Positions 52,422 to 63,023 of a stretch of DNA of 64,000 nt are shown here, piece by piece. The translations under genes and the position numbers were made by a program. The notes under the pieces are model-generated. The model saw only the letters and a list, made by a program, of their open reading frames with translations, did not search any database and was not told where the DNA came from. Source of the DNA: Clostridia bacterium. GTDB taxonomy: Bacteria > Bacillota > Clostridia > Oscillospirales > Acutalibacteraceae. Within the stretch, counting starts at the first letter, position 1, and each line of letters begins with the position of its first letter. Where the stretch lies: positions 1-64,000 of the forward strand of contig JAFQEL010000042.1 in NCBI GenBank assembly GCA_017399065.1, given 5' to 3'.

Positions 52422-54659
52422 TTATATAAGAGTCATCTGCTCGCCGCTGTCCTCTGCGCTGAGCAGAGCACCGGTAGACGGTAGATTCTTGGTGCGGTAA
52501 CGGTAAGGCTTGGCAAACTCGCCATCCGTATATGGTCTGACGGTCATAAGTCGCTGACCCTTCTTAAGTGTAAACACTGCAACGCCCTGCGTATCCTTTG
52601 CTGCCTTTGAAGAAATTGCGGCAGTATTGAAAAGCAGATGTCTGCCTGCACTTGAAATCAGAACAAGCTCTGTATCCTGCGTGATATACAATGCTGCAAC
52701 AAGCGGTGATTTATCGCTGTAAGCTTTGATGAGCTTCTTACGGTTGGTCTTTGTTGCATAGGCTGACATATCAACCTTTGCAACCTTACCGTTTTCGAAG
52801 AAGAACATCATATGACCGTTATACTCTTTGAGCAGAGCCATATATGCTACTGTTTCCTCAGGCTCCATATCGAGCTTTGAGGGCACGTATTCACCGAGCA
52901 CACTTGCCTTTGTGAACTCAAAGTCATCAGCCTTAGCCTTATAAACCTGCTGTTTGTTGGTAAAGAAAAGCAGTTCGACATCGTTGGTCGTGTCGTAGGT
53001 TGCGATGATTTCGTCGTTTTCCTTTACCTTCTGCTCGCCGCTCATACGCAGTGAAAGAGGTGTGATTTTCTTGAAATATCCTTCACGCGAAAGGAAGAGA
53101 TGAACAGGTTCATTGGAAACAGGCTCTTCAGCCTCAGCCTCTGCAATCTCAGCCTGATAGATAATCTCACTTCTGCGGGGCTTGCCGAACTTTTTGACTA
53201 CATTCTGAAGCTCTGCAATAATTATCTTCTTTACACGCTGACGCTTTTCAAGAATCTCTTCAAGGTCTTTGATTGTATCCTTGAGGCTTTCAATATCCTT
53301 GGTATGTTTAAGGATATACTCACGGTTGAGGTGACGGAGCTTGATTTCCGCAACATACTCAGCCTGAATCTCATCAATACCGAAGCCGATCATAAGGTTT
53401 GTGACAACCTCTTTTTCTTCCTCGGTGTTGCGGATTATCTTTATAGCCTTATCGATATCGAGAAGTATCTTCTGCAGACCCTCCAACAGATGCAGTCTGC
53501 TGCGGCACTTCTGAAGCTCAAAGAAAGTTCTTCTGCGCACACAGCCCGTACGGAAAGCGATCCACTCGGTAAGCAGCTGTTTTACACCGAGCACCTGAGG
53601 CATACCTGCAATAAGGACATTGAAATTGCAGGAGAACGTATCCTCCATGGGAGTCTGCTTATAAAGCTTGAGCATAAGCTTATCCGGGTCAGTGCCGCGC
53701 TTGAGGTCGATCGTAATCTTGAGACCGTTCTTGTCGGTTTCGTCACGCACGTCGCTGATTTCTTTGAGTGAGCCTGCCTTGAATTTTTCAATAATTTTAT
53801 CTATTATAGCTTCCGCTGTAGTTGTAGGCGGAATTTCGTATATATCAATACAGTTATTTGATTTATCGTAATTATATTTTGCTCTTACCTTGATACTGCC
53901 ACGGCCGTTGTTGATGACATTCATCATCTCGTCGCGGTTGTAGATTATCTGACCGCCGCCGATAAAATCCGGAGCTTTTATGATTTCGGAAACATCGTAA
54001 TCGGGGTCTTTGATAAGCTCGATTGTTGTGTTGCAGATTTCCTCAAGGTTGAATGAGCAGATTGAGCTTGCCATACCGACAGCAATACCTGTATTTGCGT
54101 TGACAAGTACACTCGGGAAAGATACGGGAAGAAGAGTAGGCTCCTTCATTGTACTATCATAGTTATCGACAAAGTCAACTGTATCCTTATCAATATCACC
54201 GAAAAGCTCGGAGCATATAGACTCAAGCTTTGCCTCGGTATAACGGGATGCAGCCCACATCATATCACGTGAGTAAGCCTTACCGAAGTTACCCTTGGAA
54301 TCGACAAGCGGATGAAGCAGAGCCTCATAGCCGCGTGAAAGACGCACCATTGTATCGTAAATAGCAGCATCGCCGTGGGGATTGAGCTGCATTGTACGGC
54401 CGACAATGTTTGCCGACTTTACTCGGGAGCCGTTCAGCAGACCCATTTTATACATTGTATAAAGGAGCTTACGGTGAGCAGGCTTGAGACCGTCGATTTC
54501 GGGAATCGCACGGGACATAATAACACTCATCGCATAGGGCATATAGTTGACCTCAAGCGTATCGGTAATACGCTGATTTACAACTTCGCCAGCACCTATA
54601 ATATGTGCATTGGGGTTGATATCGTACTTCGGCTTTTTATCGACTTTCTTTTTTGCCAT
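52422..54659 (-). CDS. parC: Type II topoisomerase subunit A (ParC-like)
   Basis: A 745 aa DNA cleavage-religation subunit. The catalytic Tyr is Y140 in AASRYTEAKLESI. The winged-helix domain begins YAMSVIMSRAIPEIDGLKPAHRKLL, followed by NPHGDAAIYDTMVRLS, the coiled-coil arm, and a C-terminal beta-propeller part (VHLFLSREGYFKKI). The GyrA box (QRRGGKG) is not visible, which favours a decatenase (topoisomerase IV) role. It lies 18 bp after the B subunit. Its N-terminus carries a short basic extension (MAKKKVDKKPKYDI). Confidence 0.88.
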   Translation of the reverse strand: MAKKKVDKKPKYDINPNAHIIGAGEVVNQRITDTLEVNYMPYAMSVIMSRAIPEIDGLKPAHRKLLYTMYKMGLLNGSRVKSANIVGRTMQLNPHGDAAIYDTMVRLSRGYEALLHPLVDSKGNFGKAYSRDMMWAASRYTEAKLESICSELFGDIDKDTVDFVDNYDSTMKEPTLLPVSFPSVLVNANTGIAVGMASSICSFNLEEICNTTIELIKDPDYDVSEIIKAPDFIGGGQIIYNRDEMMNVINNGRGSIKVRAKYNYDKSNNCIDIYEIPPTTTAEAIIDKIIEKFKAGSLKEISDVRDETDKNGLKITIDLKRGTDPDKLMLKLYKQTPMEDTFSCNFNVLIAGMPQVLGVKQLLTEWIAFRTGCVRRRTFFELQKCRSRLHLLEGLQKILLDIDKAIKIIRNTEEEKEVVTNLMIGFGIDEIQAEYVAEIKLRHLNREYILKHTKDIESLKDTIKDLEEILEKRQRVKKIIIAELQNVVKKFGKPRRSEIIYQAEIAEAEAEEPVSNEPVHLFLSREGYFKKITPLSLRMSGEQKVKENDEIIATYDTTNDVELLFFTNKQQVYKAKADDFEFTKASVLGEYVPSKLDMEPEETVAYMALLKEYNGHMMFFFENGKVAKVDMSAYATKTNRKKLIKAYSDKSPLVAALYITQDTELVLISSAGRHLLFNTAAISSKAAKDTQGVAVFTLKKGQRLMTVRPYTDGEFAKPYRYRTKNLPSTGALLSAEDSGEQMTLI

Positions 54660-54677
54660 TTAATATCTCCCCCTTTC

Positions 54678-56663
54678 TCAGCTTACATCGGCCATATCGA
54701 TATAGAGGTGGCCGTTTTCTGCAATATACTGTTTTCTGCCTGCAAGGTTATCGCCAAGCAGCAGGTCGAATTTTTCTGCCATAGCCTCAGCAAAATCAGG
54801 CTCTATTTTGATAAGGCGGCGGGTTGCGGGATTCATAGTGGTAAGCCACATCATATCCGCATCGTTTTCACCGAGACCCTTTGAACGCTGAATGGTGAAC
54901 TTTTTACCCTCAAGCTCGGCAAGCACGTCTGCCTTTTCTTTTTCGGTATAGGCAAACCACGTTTCATCTTTATAGGATATTTCGTAGAGCGGTGACTCGG
55001 CAATAAACACATAGCCCTCTTCAATAAGAGTAGGCATAAGGCGGTAAATCATAGTGAGAATAAGAGTTCTGATCTGAAAGCCGTCGACATCGGCATCGGT
55101 ACAGATAATAACTTTATTCCATCTGAGGTTATCAAGATTAAAAGTAGCAAGGTCCTTTGCATGCTTACCTTTCGCCTCGATACCGCAGCCGAGGACTTTG
55201 ATAAGGTCGGTTATGATATCGCTCTTAAAAATCTTGTCGTACTCGGATTTGAGACAGTTGAGAATCTTACCTCTGACGGGAATGATTGCCTGAAACTCCG
55301 AATCACGCGACTGCTTACAGGCACCCAAAGCAGAGTCACCCTCAACGATAAACAGCTCGCGCATACTTACATCGCGGCTTCTGCAGTCAACAAACTTCTG
55401 CACTCTGTTTGCCATATCGTTACTGCTCTGCAGATTCTTCTTGATTGTCTGTCTTGTTGTTTCAGCCTTGACACGGCTGCGCATATTGATAAGCACCTGA
55501 TCGCAGATCTTTTCTGCCTCGAGCTTATTTTCGATAAAATATATTTCAAGCTGTTTACGCAGGAAATCAGTCATAGCCTCCTGAATAAACTTGTTGTTAA
55601 TTGCCTTTTTCGTCTGATTTTCGTATGAGGTCTGTGTTGAGAAAGATGAAATGACAAGTATCAGACAGTCCTCAACATCCTGAAAGCTGATTTTGGAATC
55701 GGCCTTTGTGTATTTATTATTCTGCTTAAGGTAAGCATCAATCTGCGAAACGAACGCACTTCTTGCCGCTTTATCGGGAGCACCGCCGTATTCAAGCCAG
55801 CTTGAATTGTGATAGTACTCTTTAAGCTGAGATTTGTTTGAAAAACGGAGTGCAACATTTATTTTAAGCTTATAATCCTTCTGGTCAGCTCTGTCACGGC
55901 CTACACGCTCTGCAGTCCAGAGCTGTGTCTGACTGAGTGCACCGTCGCCGCCGATTTCGTCAACGTAATCCTTAATACCGTTTTCATAAAGATATTCGTA
56001 CGTTTCAAACGAATTGGTGTTACCCTTCTGATTACGTAGCACGAAACGCACGCCGGGATTTACAATAGACTGGCGTTTGAGCGTAGACTGAAAATATTCG
56101 AGAGATACGGCAATATCGGTAAAAACCTCAAGGTCGGGCTTCCAGCGGATACGCGTACCCGTATCCCTCTTGGTGTACTCTTCTTTAAGCATTTTGCCTG
56201 CAGGCTTACCTTTTTTGAACTTGAGCTCGTAACGGTAGCCGCCGGTTTTGATTTCTGCCGCCATATATTCGGAAGCATACTGAGTAGAGCAAAGACCCAG
56301 ACCGTTTAGACCGAGCGAATATTCGTAACTGCCGCCGTCGTTGGTATCGTACTTACCGCCTGCATAAAGTTCACAGAATACAAGCTCCCAGTTAAATTTC
56401 TTCTCCTTGGGGTTGTAATCTACAGGAATACCTCTGCCGAAATCCTGCACCTCAACAGAGCCATCCGAAAAGCGGGTGACTATAATCTTATCGCCATGAC
56501 CTTCACGGGCTTCGTCGATTGAGTTTGAGATAATTTCAAAAATAGAATGCTCACAGCCCTCAATACCATCGGAGCCGAATATAACGGCAGGACGCAGACG
56601 CACACGGTCGGCACCCTTGAGGGTTTTTATGCTTTCTACTCCGTATTCTGCTTTTTTCGGCAT
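54678..56663 (-). CDS. parE: Type II topoisomerase subunit B (ParE-like)
   Basis: A 661 aa ATPase subunit: GADRVRLRPAVIFGSDGIEGCEHSIFEIISNSIDEAREG (GHKL), LFIVEGDSALGACKQSRD and CTDADVDGFQIRTLIL (TOPRIM), then QRSKGLGENDADMM. It differs from the gyrB at 21.7 kb, with the RMRPGMYIG motif replaced by RLRPAVIFG. It forms topoisomerase IV with the following gene. ATG at 56663 follows AGAGAGGTAAAACA. A stem at 56691-56722 without a U-tract separates it from ftsH. Confidence 0.9.
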   Translation of the reverse strand: MPKKAEYGVESIKTLKGADRVRLRPAVIFGSDGIEGCEHSIFEIISNSIDEAREGHGDKIIVTRFSDGSVEVQDFGRGIPVDYNPKEKKFNWELVFCELYAGGKYDTNDGGSYEYSLGLNGLGLCSTQYASEYMAAEIKTGGYRYELKFKKGKPAGKMLKEEYTKRDTGTRIRWKPDLEVFTDIAVSLEYFQSTLKRQSIVNPGVRFVLRNQKGNTNSFETYEYLYENGIKDYVDEIGGDGALSQTQLWTAERVGRDRADQKDYKLKINVALRFSNKSQLKEYYHNSSWLEYGGAPDKAARSAFVSQIDAYLKQNNKYTKADSKISFQDVEDCLILVISSFSTQTSYENQTKKAINNKFIQEAMTDFLRKQLEIYFIENKLEAEKICDQVLINMRSRVKAETTRQTIKKNLQSSNDMANRVQKFVDCRSRDVSMRELFIVEGDSALGACKQSRDSEFQAIIPVRGKILNCLKSEYDKIFKSDIITDLIKVLGCGIEAKGKHAKDLATFNLDNLRWNKVIICTDADVDGFQIRTLILTMIYRLMPTLIEEGYVFIAESPLYEISYKDETWFAYTEKEKADVLAELEGKKFTIQRSKGLGENDADMMWLTTMNPATRRLIKIEPDFAEAMAEKFDLLLGDNLAGRKQYIAENGHLYIDMADVS

Positions 56664-56690
56664 TTGTTTTACCTCTCTTTAATACCACAG

Positions 56691-56722
56691 TTTGCCGACA
56701 CAGCTTAAGCAGTGCCGGCAAA
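56691..56722 (-). other. Inverted repeat between ftsH and parE
   Basis: TTTGCCGACAC (56691-56701) pairs with GTGCCGGCAAA (56712-56722), one wobble, with no U-tract. It may be a processing or partial-attenuation site that sets parE levels below ftsH. Confidence 0.45.
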
Positions 56723-56731
56723 TTGTAAGTT

Positions 56732-58648
56732 TTATTCTTCTGTTTCTTCGGGGGCTTCCGTTGCAGTGGCGTCTTCCGCCTGCTCTTCTGACTGAGAAGC
56801 ACCGGTCATAATAGCCTTGAAGGTCTCTCCGCTCATCTTCTCATGCTCGATGAGATACTGAGCAACAGCGTGAAGCTTATCGATATCGGTTGTAAGAATA
56901 TCCTCACAGCGTTTGTAAGCACCTGTGATGATTGAATTCATCTCGGTATCGATTGAGCTTGCAACCTTCTCGGAGTAGTTACGTGTCTGTCCGTAATCTC
57001 TGCCGAGGAATACCTCGTTGTGACCTGAGGTGAAAGAAATCGGACCGAGCTCGTCGCTCATACCGTACTTTGTAATCATACCTCTTGCAATCTCGGTTGC
57101 ACGCTGAATATCGTTAGAAGCACCCGTTGAGATATCACCGAGAACAATAGCCTCCGCAACACGTCCGCCAAGGAGCGTAACGAGATTGTCAAGCATATCA
57201 TTCTTGGTTGTATAGCTCTTATCCTCAGTGGGAATTGACATTGTATAACCGCCTGCCATACCTCTGGGAATAATGGAGATTTCGTGAACGGGATCCTGCG
57301 ACTCGAGGTTGAAGGTAGCAACTGCGTGACCTGCCTCGTGGTAGGCTGTGAGCTTCTTCTCCTTATCGGTCATCTTATGAGACTTCTTCTCTGTACCGAC
57401 AACAACCTTGACGGTCGCCTCTTCGATCTCCTTCATTGTGATAGCCTTTTTATTCTGCCTTGCGGCAAGAAGAGCAGCTTCGTTGAGAAGGTTTTCGAGG
57501 TCGGCACCCGTAAAGCCTGCTGTAGATCGGGCAATAACACCAAGGTCCACATCGGGAGCAAGGGGCTTGCCCTTTGAGTGTACTTTAAGAACAGCCTCTC
57601 TGCCCTTCTGGTCGGGATAGTTGACCGTAACCTGACGGTCAAATCTGCCGGGACGGAGAAGAGCCGGGTCAAGGATATCGGGGCGGTTGGTTGCGGCAAT
57701 AATGATAACACCCTCGTTTGCACCGAAGCCGTCCATCTCAACAAGGAGCTGGTTAAGAGTCTGCTCACGCTCATCGTGACCGCCGCCCATACCTGCACCT
57801 CTGTGACGGCCGACAGCATCAATTTCATCAATAAATATAATAGCGGGAGAATTCTTCTTTGCCTGGTCGAAAAGGTCACGCACACGTGAAGCACCGACAC
57901 CGACATACATTTCGACAAAGTCTGAACCCGAAATTGAGAAGAAAGGAACATCCGCCTCACCTGCTACAGCACGTGCAAGCAGAGTTTTACCAGTACCGGG
58001 AGGGCCTACAAGAAGCACACCCTTGGGAATTCTTGCACCGAGGTCATTGAACTTAGCCGGATCCTTGAGGAAATCAACAATTTCTGCAAGCTCTTCCTTC
58101 TCTTCGTCAGCACCTGCAACGTCCTCAAAGGTTGCCTTACGCTTTTCATCCTTGGCATTTTTGATTCGTGCCTTACCGAAGCTGAGCGTTTTGTTTGTTT
58201 CGTTATTAAAGCTCTGACCCATACGGCGGACCATAAGGAACATTACAACGCCGAGCACGACCATTAGCAACACGGTCGGCAAAACGTTGAGCACCCACGA
58301 ATTCTCACCGCCGCGCTCATAGTCGTATTTGATGGGCGTATCGGGATTGGTCTTGTTATACTCGGAAACAAGAGGATGGATATCGTTGACAAAAATCTGA
58401 ACGTTGGGCACGGTATACTTCTGTGCCACGTCATTATCCTTCTCCTTGTATACAAGGGCACCCGAGCTGAGATTGAGACTGTACTCGGTAACGTTGCCTG
58501 CTTCAAACTTGGCAACAATCTCATAGTACTGCGTCTTTGTGCTCGGTGTAGACGAGCTGACGAAGTAAAACGCAATACCCATAATAAGCAGAGGTACGGC
58601 AATATATATAAGAGCCGTCCTCAGCTTTCTTTTTTTGTTTGCATCCAT
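56732..58648 (-). CDS. ftsH: ATP-dependent zinc metalloprotease FtsH
   Basis: A 638 aa membrane AAA protease. Two N-terminal helices flank a 70-residue extracytoplasmic domain. The AAA module has Walker A GPPGTGKT at 215-222, [11 protein letters not shown], and the arginine-finger region [11 protein letters not shown]. The protease zinc motif is H437-E-A-G-H441, with a later Asp ligand. It degrades membrane and regulatory proteins. ATG at 58648 follows GGAGTTAAGAA. The hpt gene that usually sits between tilS and ftsH is missing. Confidence 0.97.
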   Translation of the reverse strand: MDANKKRKLRTALIYIAVPLLIMGIAFYFVSSSTPSTKTQYYEIVAKFEAGNVTEYSLNLSSGALVYKEKDNDVAQKYTVPNVQIFVNDIHPLVSEYNKTNPDTPIKYDYERGGENSWVLNVLPTVLLMVVLGVVMFLMVRRMGQSFNNETNKTLSFGKARIKNAKDEKRKATFEDVAGADEEKEELAEIVDFLKDPAKFNDLGARIPKGVLLVGPPGTGKTLLARAVAGEADVPFFSISGSDFVEMYVGVGASRVRDLFDQAKKNSPAIIFIDEIDAVGRHRGAGMGGGHDEREQTLNQLLVEMDGFGANEGVIIIAATNRPDILDPALLRPGRFDRQVTVNYPDQKGREAVLKVHSKGKPLAPDVDLGVIARSTAGFTGADLENLLNEAALLAARQNKKAITMKEIEEATVKVVVGTEKKSHKMTDKEKKLTAYHEAGHAVATFNLESQDPVHEISIIPRGMAGGYTMSIPTEDKSYTTKNDMLDNLVTLLGGRVAEAIVLGDISTGASNDIQRATEIARGMITKYGMSDELGPISFTSGHNEVFLGRDYGQTRNYSEKVASSIDTEMNSIITGAYKRCEDILTTDIDKLHAVAQYLIEHEKMSGETFKAIMTGASQSEEQAEDATATEAPEETEE

Positions 58649-58677
58649 TTCTTAACTCCTTCGTTTTATTTTAACAA

Positions 58678-60006
58678 TCAGTTTACTGTTATCATAACAA
58701 CGCTGTCGGTGCTACTGTCAACAGCGGCTCTGTCGGCAACACCGACGCCCGAAACCCACACGATGCCGTCACTGTCACGCAGTACGGGAATGCTGCGGCG
58801 AAGCTCGGGCTCGATATGCATTTCGCTGAATATGCGTCTGAGCTGCTTGGTCACTCCCCTGCCGCGAAGCCGGATTTTATCACCCTCACGGATAGAACTG
58901 AAAAACAGCTTACCGTTTATTTTATCATAATTAAGCGCATTATCCAATAGGTGTTTGTTAAAATTTTGTATATTTATTTTGTTATTTTTGTCAAAAAGTT
59001 CAAGTTTTATGTCACCGTAAGGCAAATTATTAATTCCGAAGCAAGCTTCGCAATACCATTCTTCACTTTTAGGCTTTACTTTGCGCAGCACACCTGAGCT
59101 GACACGCAGCGATATTCCGCCAGAAATCTGAGTGTCACCGCCTGCTTCGATTATACCGCATACCGCTTCAATATGATGAGCCTGCGGCTTCTCGCCTGTA
59201 AATTTCTCAATAACGGTTGCGACCGCTCTGCGTCTGAGTGACGGATGAAGCACAGCTATAGGCTCGGTAAGAAATCCGTCGGTAAGTCTTGCACGCTCGA
59301 CAGCGGCATCACTGAGCATCGAAAGCAGTTCCTCATCCTCACGGATAGAATTGACACAGCGAGAAAAGGCTGAATCAAATGAAGGGTTTACTTTTTTAAG
59401 CTCGGGCACTGCCTTGTGTCTGAGGCGGTTGCGTGTATATTCATCCTGAAGGTTTGTACTGTCAGTAACATACGCTATATTATTCTGCTCACAATAATAC
59501 TCAATATCATCACGTGAACAGTCAATAAGCGGACGGATTATATTTCCCCTGACAGGAGGAATTGAAGTCAGTCCCTTGAGTGAAGCGCCTCTTGCGAGAT
59601 TGAAAAGAAATGTTTCCTCACAATCGGACAAGGTGTGTGCAGTTGCAACCTTAGCATCCGGAGCAACGTGCTCAAAAAAAGCGTATCTCTCCTGCCTGCC
59701 GCACTCTTCAACGCCTATGCTCTTCTGCTTTGCGAGAGCAGGAATATCGGCACAGCCGACAAAAAGCTCCACACCCATTTCACGGCATACCGAAACGCAG
59801 AAATCCTCGTCACGCTTTGCCTCATCGCCACGGATACCGTGATTGAAATGAGCCGCACAGAGGGTAAGAGAGTATTCATCTTTAAGGCTGTATAAAACAT
59901 TAAGGAGCGCCATCGAGTCAGCTCCGCCCGAGAGGGCTACCAGAACGGTATCCCCCGGATTAAGCATATGATGACGCTCAATTGTTTGCTTAACTTTAAG
60001 GTTCAT
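58678..60006 (-). CDS. tilS: tRNA(Ile)-lysidine synthetase
   Basis: A 442 aa ligase that converts C34 of tRNA-Ile2(CAT) to lysidine so that it reads AUA. The PP-loop motif SGGADSMALL is near residue 27, with HFNHGIRGDEAKRDEDF and TAHTLSDCEETFLFNLARG following, and a C-terminal TilS domain (KIRLRGRGVTKQLRRIF). The ATG at 60006 with GGAGA upstream is preferred over the longer reading frame to 60096. Start and dnaB stop overlap by 11 bases. The CAT tRNA at 65-141 could be its substrate. Confidence 0.95.
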   Translation of the reverse strand: MNLKVKQTIERHHMLNPGDTVLVALSGGADSMALLNVLYSLKDEYSLTLCAAHFNHGIRGDEAKRDEDFCVSVCREMGVELFVGCADIPALAKQKSIGVEECGRQERYAFFEHVAPDAKVATAHTLSDCEETFLFNLARGASLKGLTSIPPVRGNIIRPLIDCSRDDIEYYCEQNNIAYVTDSTNLQDEYTRNRLRHKAVPELKKVNPSFDSAFSRCVNSIREDEELLSMLSDAAVERARLTDGFLTEPIAVLHPSLRRRAVATVIEKFTGEKPQAHHIEAVCGIIEAGGDTQISGGISLRVSSGVLRKVKPKSEEWYCEACFGINNLPYGDIKLELFDKNNKINIQNFNKHLLDNALNYDKINGKLFFSSIREGDKIRLRGRGVTKQLRRIFSEMHIEPELRRSIPVLRDSDGIVWVSGVGVADRAAVDSSTDSVVMITVN

Positions 60007-61384
60007 TACGAGTTTTCTCCGCATTTGTGAAGAGAGTGAACGCACCGTTCCAGTGAAGCGGTACTGTTTCGAGAGGACCGTGTCTGTTCTTCGCAACTAT
60101 AAGTTCCGCCTCGTTTTTCTTTGCAAGATCCTCTTCGGTAAGAGGTCCGTCTTTCTCATTTATATAGTAGAAAGGACGGTAAAGCATAAGAACGATATCG
60201 GCATCCTGCTCGATTGAACCTGAATCACGCAGGTCAGACAGCATCGGGCGGTGAGATTTACCTCTGCCCTCAGTAACTCTGGCGAGCTGTGAACAGGCAA
60301 CAACGGGAATGTTGAGGTCTTTTGCCATAAGCTTGAGGTTTCGCGTGATATCGGAAACCTCCTGCACACGCTGACCCTCGAAGTTCTTATCGGATTTGAG
60401 AAGACCGAGGTAATCGACAACAACTGCATCAACGTCACGCATACGGCGGATACGTGCCTTCATCTCGGGCACTGTGATTGTGGAAGTATCATCGAAATAA
60501 AGGTTGCAGTTTGCAAGCGAGCCTACGGCAATGCCGATACGCTGCCAGTCGTTATCATCAAATTCGCCCGATCTCATCTTCTTGACGTCAACTCTCGCTT
60601 CCGTTGCAAGCACACGCTCTGCAAGCTGACCTTTGGTCATTTCGAGCGAAAACATTATAACCTTTTTGCCACCTACTACGGCAATATTACGTGCAAGGTT
60701 AAGTGCAAAGCTGGTTTTACCCATACCGGGACGGGCACCGACAATAATAAGGTCGGATTTATTGAGACCGGAAATATACTTATCGAGAAGCGTGAAACCC
60801 GTAGGCACACCCTTATGCTTTTCACGCTCAACAGGGTTTGATATAACCTTGAGCCGCTCAAGAACCTCGTTATTGATAACATCGTCAATTCTCGAAGGAG
60901 CATCACTGCTGCGGCCCTGACGGATATTGTAAATTTTCTGCTCTGCCGAATCGAGAAGCAGATCCGCAGAATTCTCCTCATTCATAGAGCTGTCGATAAT
61001 ATCACGTGCAGTCGTGATAAGAGTACGCTTCATAAACTTTTCACGTACTATTCTGGCGTAAGTATCGACATTCTGTACCGAGGGTACAGCCTGAGCAAGC
61101 TGATAGAGATAATTCTTACCGCCTGCGTCGTCGTAAACACCCTCCTGCTTAAGATGCTCGAGCACAACAAGCGGATCGATCGGCTGAGCATTTGCATCGA
61201 GAAGCACCATTATCGAATAAATCGACCTGTGCTGAGGCATATAAAAATGCTCTGCCTTAAGTAAAGTCTGAACGGTAGGCATGCAGCGTGGGTCCTTGAG
61301 GACAGAGCCGAGCACAGCCTGCTCCGCTTCAAGACTGTAGGGCATATTCATACCGTCATAATTGGTCTGAGTGCTGATATCCAC
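59996..61384 (-). CDS. dnaB: Replicative DNA helicase DnaB
   Basis: A 462 aa hexameric helicase (the protein called DnaC in Bacillus). The N-terminal domain begins MPYSLEAEQAVLGSVLKDP. A linker helix leads to the RecA-like motor with Walker A GARPGMGKTSFAL, H2 and H3 blocks, VVVDYLGLLKSD, and SQLARVTEGRGKSHRPMLSDLRDSGSIEQDADIVLMLYR. No intein interrupts it. The start is GTG at 61384 with AGGAGG 7 bases upstream. It follows rplI by 28 bp, the usual rplI-dnaB order. Confidence 0.97.
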   Translation of the reverse strand: MDISTQTNYDGMNMPYSLEAEQAVLGSVLKDPRCMPTVQTLLKAEHFYMPQHRSIYSIMVLLDANAQPIDPLVVLEHLKQEGVYDDAGGKNYLYQLAQAVPSVQNVDTYARIVREKFMKRTLITTARDIIDSSMNEENSADLLLDSAEQKIYNIRQGRSSDAPSRIDDVINNEVLERLKVISNPVEREKHKGVPTGFTLLDKYISGLNKSDLIIVGARPGMGKTSFALNLARNIAVVGGKKVIMFSLEMTKGQLAERVLATEARVDVKKMRSGEFDDNDWQRIGIAVGSLANCNLYFDDTSTITVPEMKARIRRMRDVDAVVVDYLGLLKSDKNFEGQRVQEVSDITRNLKLMAKDLNIPVVACSQLARVTEGRGKSHRPMLSDLRDSGSIEQDADIVLMLYRPFYYINEKDGPLTEEDLAKKNEAELIVAKNRHGPLETVPLHWNGAFTLFTNAEKTRNEP

Positions 61385-61412
61385 ACCGCAACCTCCTTTC
61401 TGATTTTAAATC

Positions 61413-61853
61413 TTATTCGCAGACCTGAACGTAGAACGAAGCCTTTACACCGTGATTGAACTTTACGTTTACGGTATATGTGCCGAAGGTCTTGATATCT
61501 TCTGCGTCAAGACGCTTTTTATCTACCTTTACGCCGTAAGCCTTCTGAAGCTCAGCTGCGATTTCCTTTGCTGTAACAGAGCCGAAAAGTTTGCCGTTCT
61601 GACCGGCTTTTGCAACGATCTTGAGTGTTTTACCCTCGATTTTTGCGGCATCTGCCTTGGCTGCCGCAGTCTCGGTTTCGATGCGGTATTTTTCAGCCTG
61701 CTCTTTATTTTTAAGTTCGGACATTGCCTGTGCGTTTGCCTCTGATGCGAGATTTCTCGGGAAGAGGAAGTTTCTTGCGTAGCCGTCTGATGCGTTTACA
61801 AGCTCACCCTTTTTGCCGAGACCTTTTACATCTGCTTTAAGAACAACCTTCAT
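61413..61853 (-). CDS. rplI: 50S ribosomal protein L9
   Basis: A 146 aa ribosomal protein: N-domain [35 protein letters not shown], a long connecting helix, and a C-domain ([16 protein letters not shown]...). Length is standard. ATG at 61853 has AAAGGAAGGTG upstream. It precedes dnaB and follows rpiB by 40 bp. Confidence 0.97.
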   Translation of the reverse strand: MKVVLKADVKGLGKKGELVNASDGYARNFLFPRNLASEANAQAMSELKNKEQAEKYRIETETAAAKADAAKIEGKTLKIVAKAGQNGKLFGSVTAKEIAAELQKAYGVKVDKKRLDAEDIKTFGTYTVNVKFNHGVKASFYVQVCE

Positions 61854-61893
61854 TGTCCGTACACCTTCCTTTCGTAATTTTGCTTGAATTATA

Positions 61894-62337
61894 TTAGTTT
61901 TCGTTTTCTATCTGAGTGATGAGATCTACTCTGCGTGCGTGTCTGCCACCCTCGAACTCTGTTTCGAGGAAGGTATCAACCATCATCAGTGCAAGGCCTG
62001 CACCGATAACTCTGCCGCCCATTGCAAGGATATTGGCATCGTTATGAAGTCTTGTATAGTGTGCGCTGAAGCAGTCGGAGCAGCAGGCGCAACGGATACC
62101 CTTGACCTTGTTTGCTGCAATAGAAATACCTACGCCTGTACCGCAGCAGAGAATGCCGCGCTCACATTCGCCGCTTGTGATTGCAAGAGCAACCTGCTTT
62201 GCGATAATCGGATAATCGATTGCTTCACCTGTAAAAGTACCGAAATCTTTATACTCAACACCTTTTTCGTCGAGGTGTTTTTTTATGGCTTCTTTAAGTT
62301 CGTAACCGCCGTGGTCAGCACCTAATGCTATCATCAT
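61894..62337 (-). CDS. rpiB: Ribose 5-phosphate isomerase B
   Basis: A 147 aa isomerase interconverting ribose 5-phosphate and ribulose 5-phosphate. Motifs: [44 protein letters not shown] (active-site Cys) and [15 protein letters not shown]. Some members act on allose or galactose phosphates, but the sequence is of the general RpiB type. Two adjacent Met codons begin it. It overlaps tsaB by four bases, so it is translationally coupled. Confidence 0.94.
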   Translation of the reverse strand: MMIALGADHGGYELKEAIKKHLDEKGVEYKDFGTFTGEAIDYPIIAKQVALAITSGECERGILCCGTGVGISIAANKVKGIRCACCSDCFSAHYTRLHNDANILAMGGRVIGAGLALMMVDTFLETEFEGGRHARRVDLITQIENEN

Positions 62338-63023
62338 TCAGTTCTCCTTTTCTTCAATTCTCTCTCCGCCTGCGGTACACGCAGGTATACGGGAGTAAGT
62401 TTATCTGCCGAAACCCGCTCGCCCGCACCGCATTCTGCCGCAAGAGCAACGCTTGAAGCACGCTGATACCTGCTGAGCACGGGAGCAAGGCGAATATTAT
62501 CGCAGACAGTTTTCAGATAATTATAACACAACTCGGCTCCGTCGCCAAGTATAATTACATCTTTTTTCAAATTTTTTATCATTTCGGGGATTTCTGCTAT
62601 CATAACTGCCTTATCTTCGCAAAGCCTGACAACATCATCACCGCAATCAAACATAGCCATATAGACCTGTGAGCAACGTGCATCCATAGCACAGAGAGCA
62701 ACACAGTCGGTACCCTTGAGGTTATACGCCATAGCTTCAAGAGTTGAAACGCCGCAGCACTCTTTACCGCCGAAAGCAATACCTTTGACAGCCGCTATAC
62801 CTATACGGATACCCGTAAACGAACCGGGACCGTGAGCTACCGCAACAAGATCGATATCCGAAAGAGTGACACCCGCTGTATCCATACAGTTTTTAATCAT
62901 AGGCATAAGAGTCTGGGAATGGGTCAGACCTGCATTGATATAATTCTCGCTGATAATTCTGCCATTGTCGCATACTGCGGCACTTGCACTCACAGCCGAG
63001 CTTTCAACCGCCAATATTTTCAA
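62334..63023 (-). CDS. tsaB: tRNA t6A synthesis protein TsaB
   Basis: A 229 aa ASKHA-fold partner of TsaD in making threonylcarbamoyladenosine at position 37 of ANN-decoding tRNAs. LAVESSAVSASAAVCDNG, VAHGPGSFTGIRIGIAAVKG and the ALCAMDARCSQVYMA block are typical. A TTG at 63023 (giving KILAVESS) has GAAGGGG about 9 bases upstream and fits the family's N-terminus. An ATG at 63032 sits on top of that site. It overlaps tsaE. Confidence 0.92.
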   Translation of the reverse strand: MKILAVESSAVSASAAVCDNGRIISENYINAGLTHSQTLMPMIKNCMDTAGVTLSDIDLVAVAHGPGSFTGIRIGIAAVKGIAFGGKECCGVSTLEAMAYNLKGTDCVALCAMDARCSQVYMAMFDCGDDVVRLCEDKAVMIAEIPEMIKNLKKDVIILGDGAELCYNYLKTVCDNIRLAPVLSRYQRASSVALAAECGAGERVSADKLTPVYLRVPQAERELKKRRTE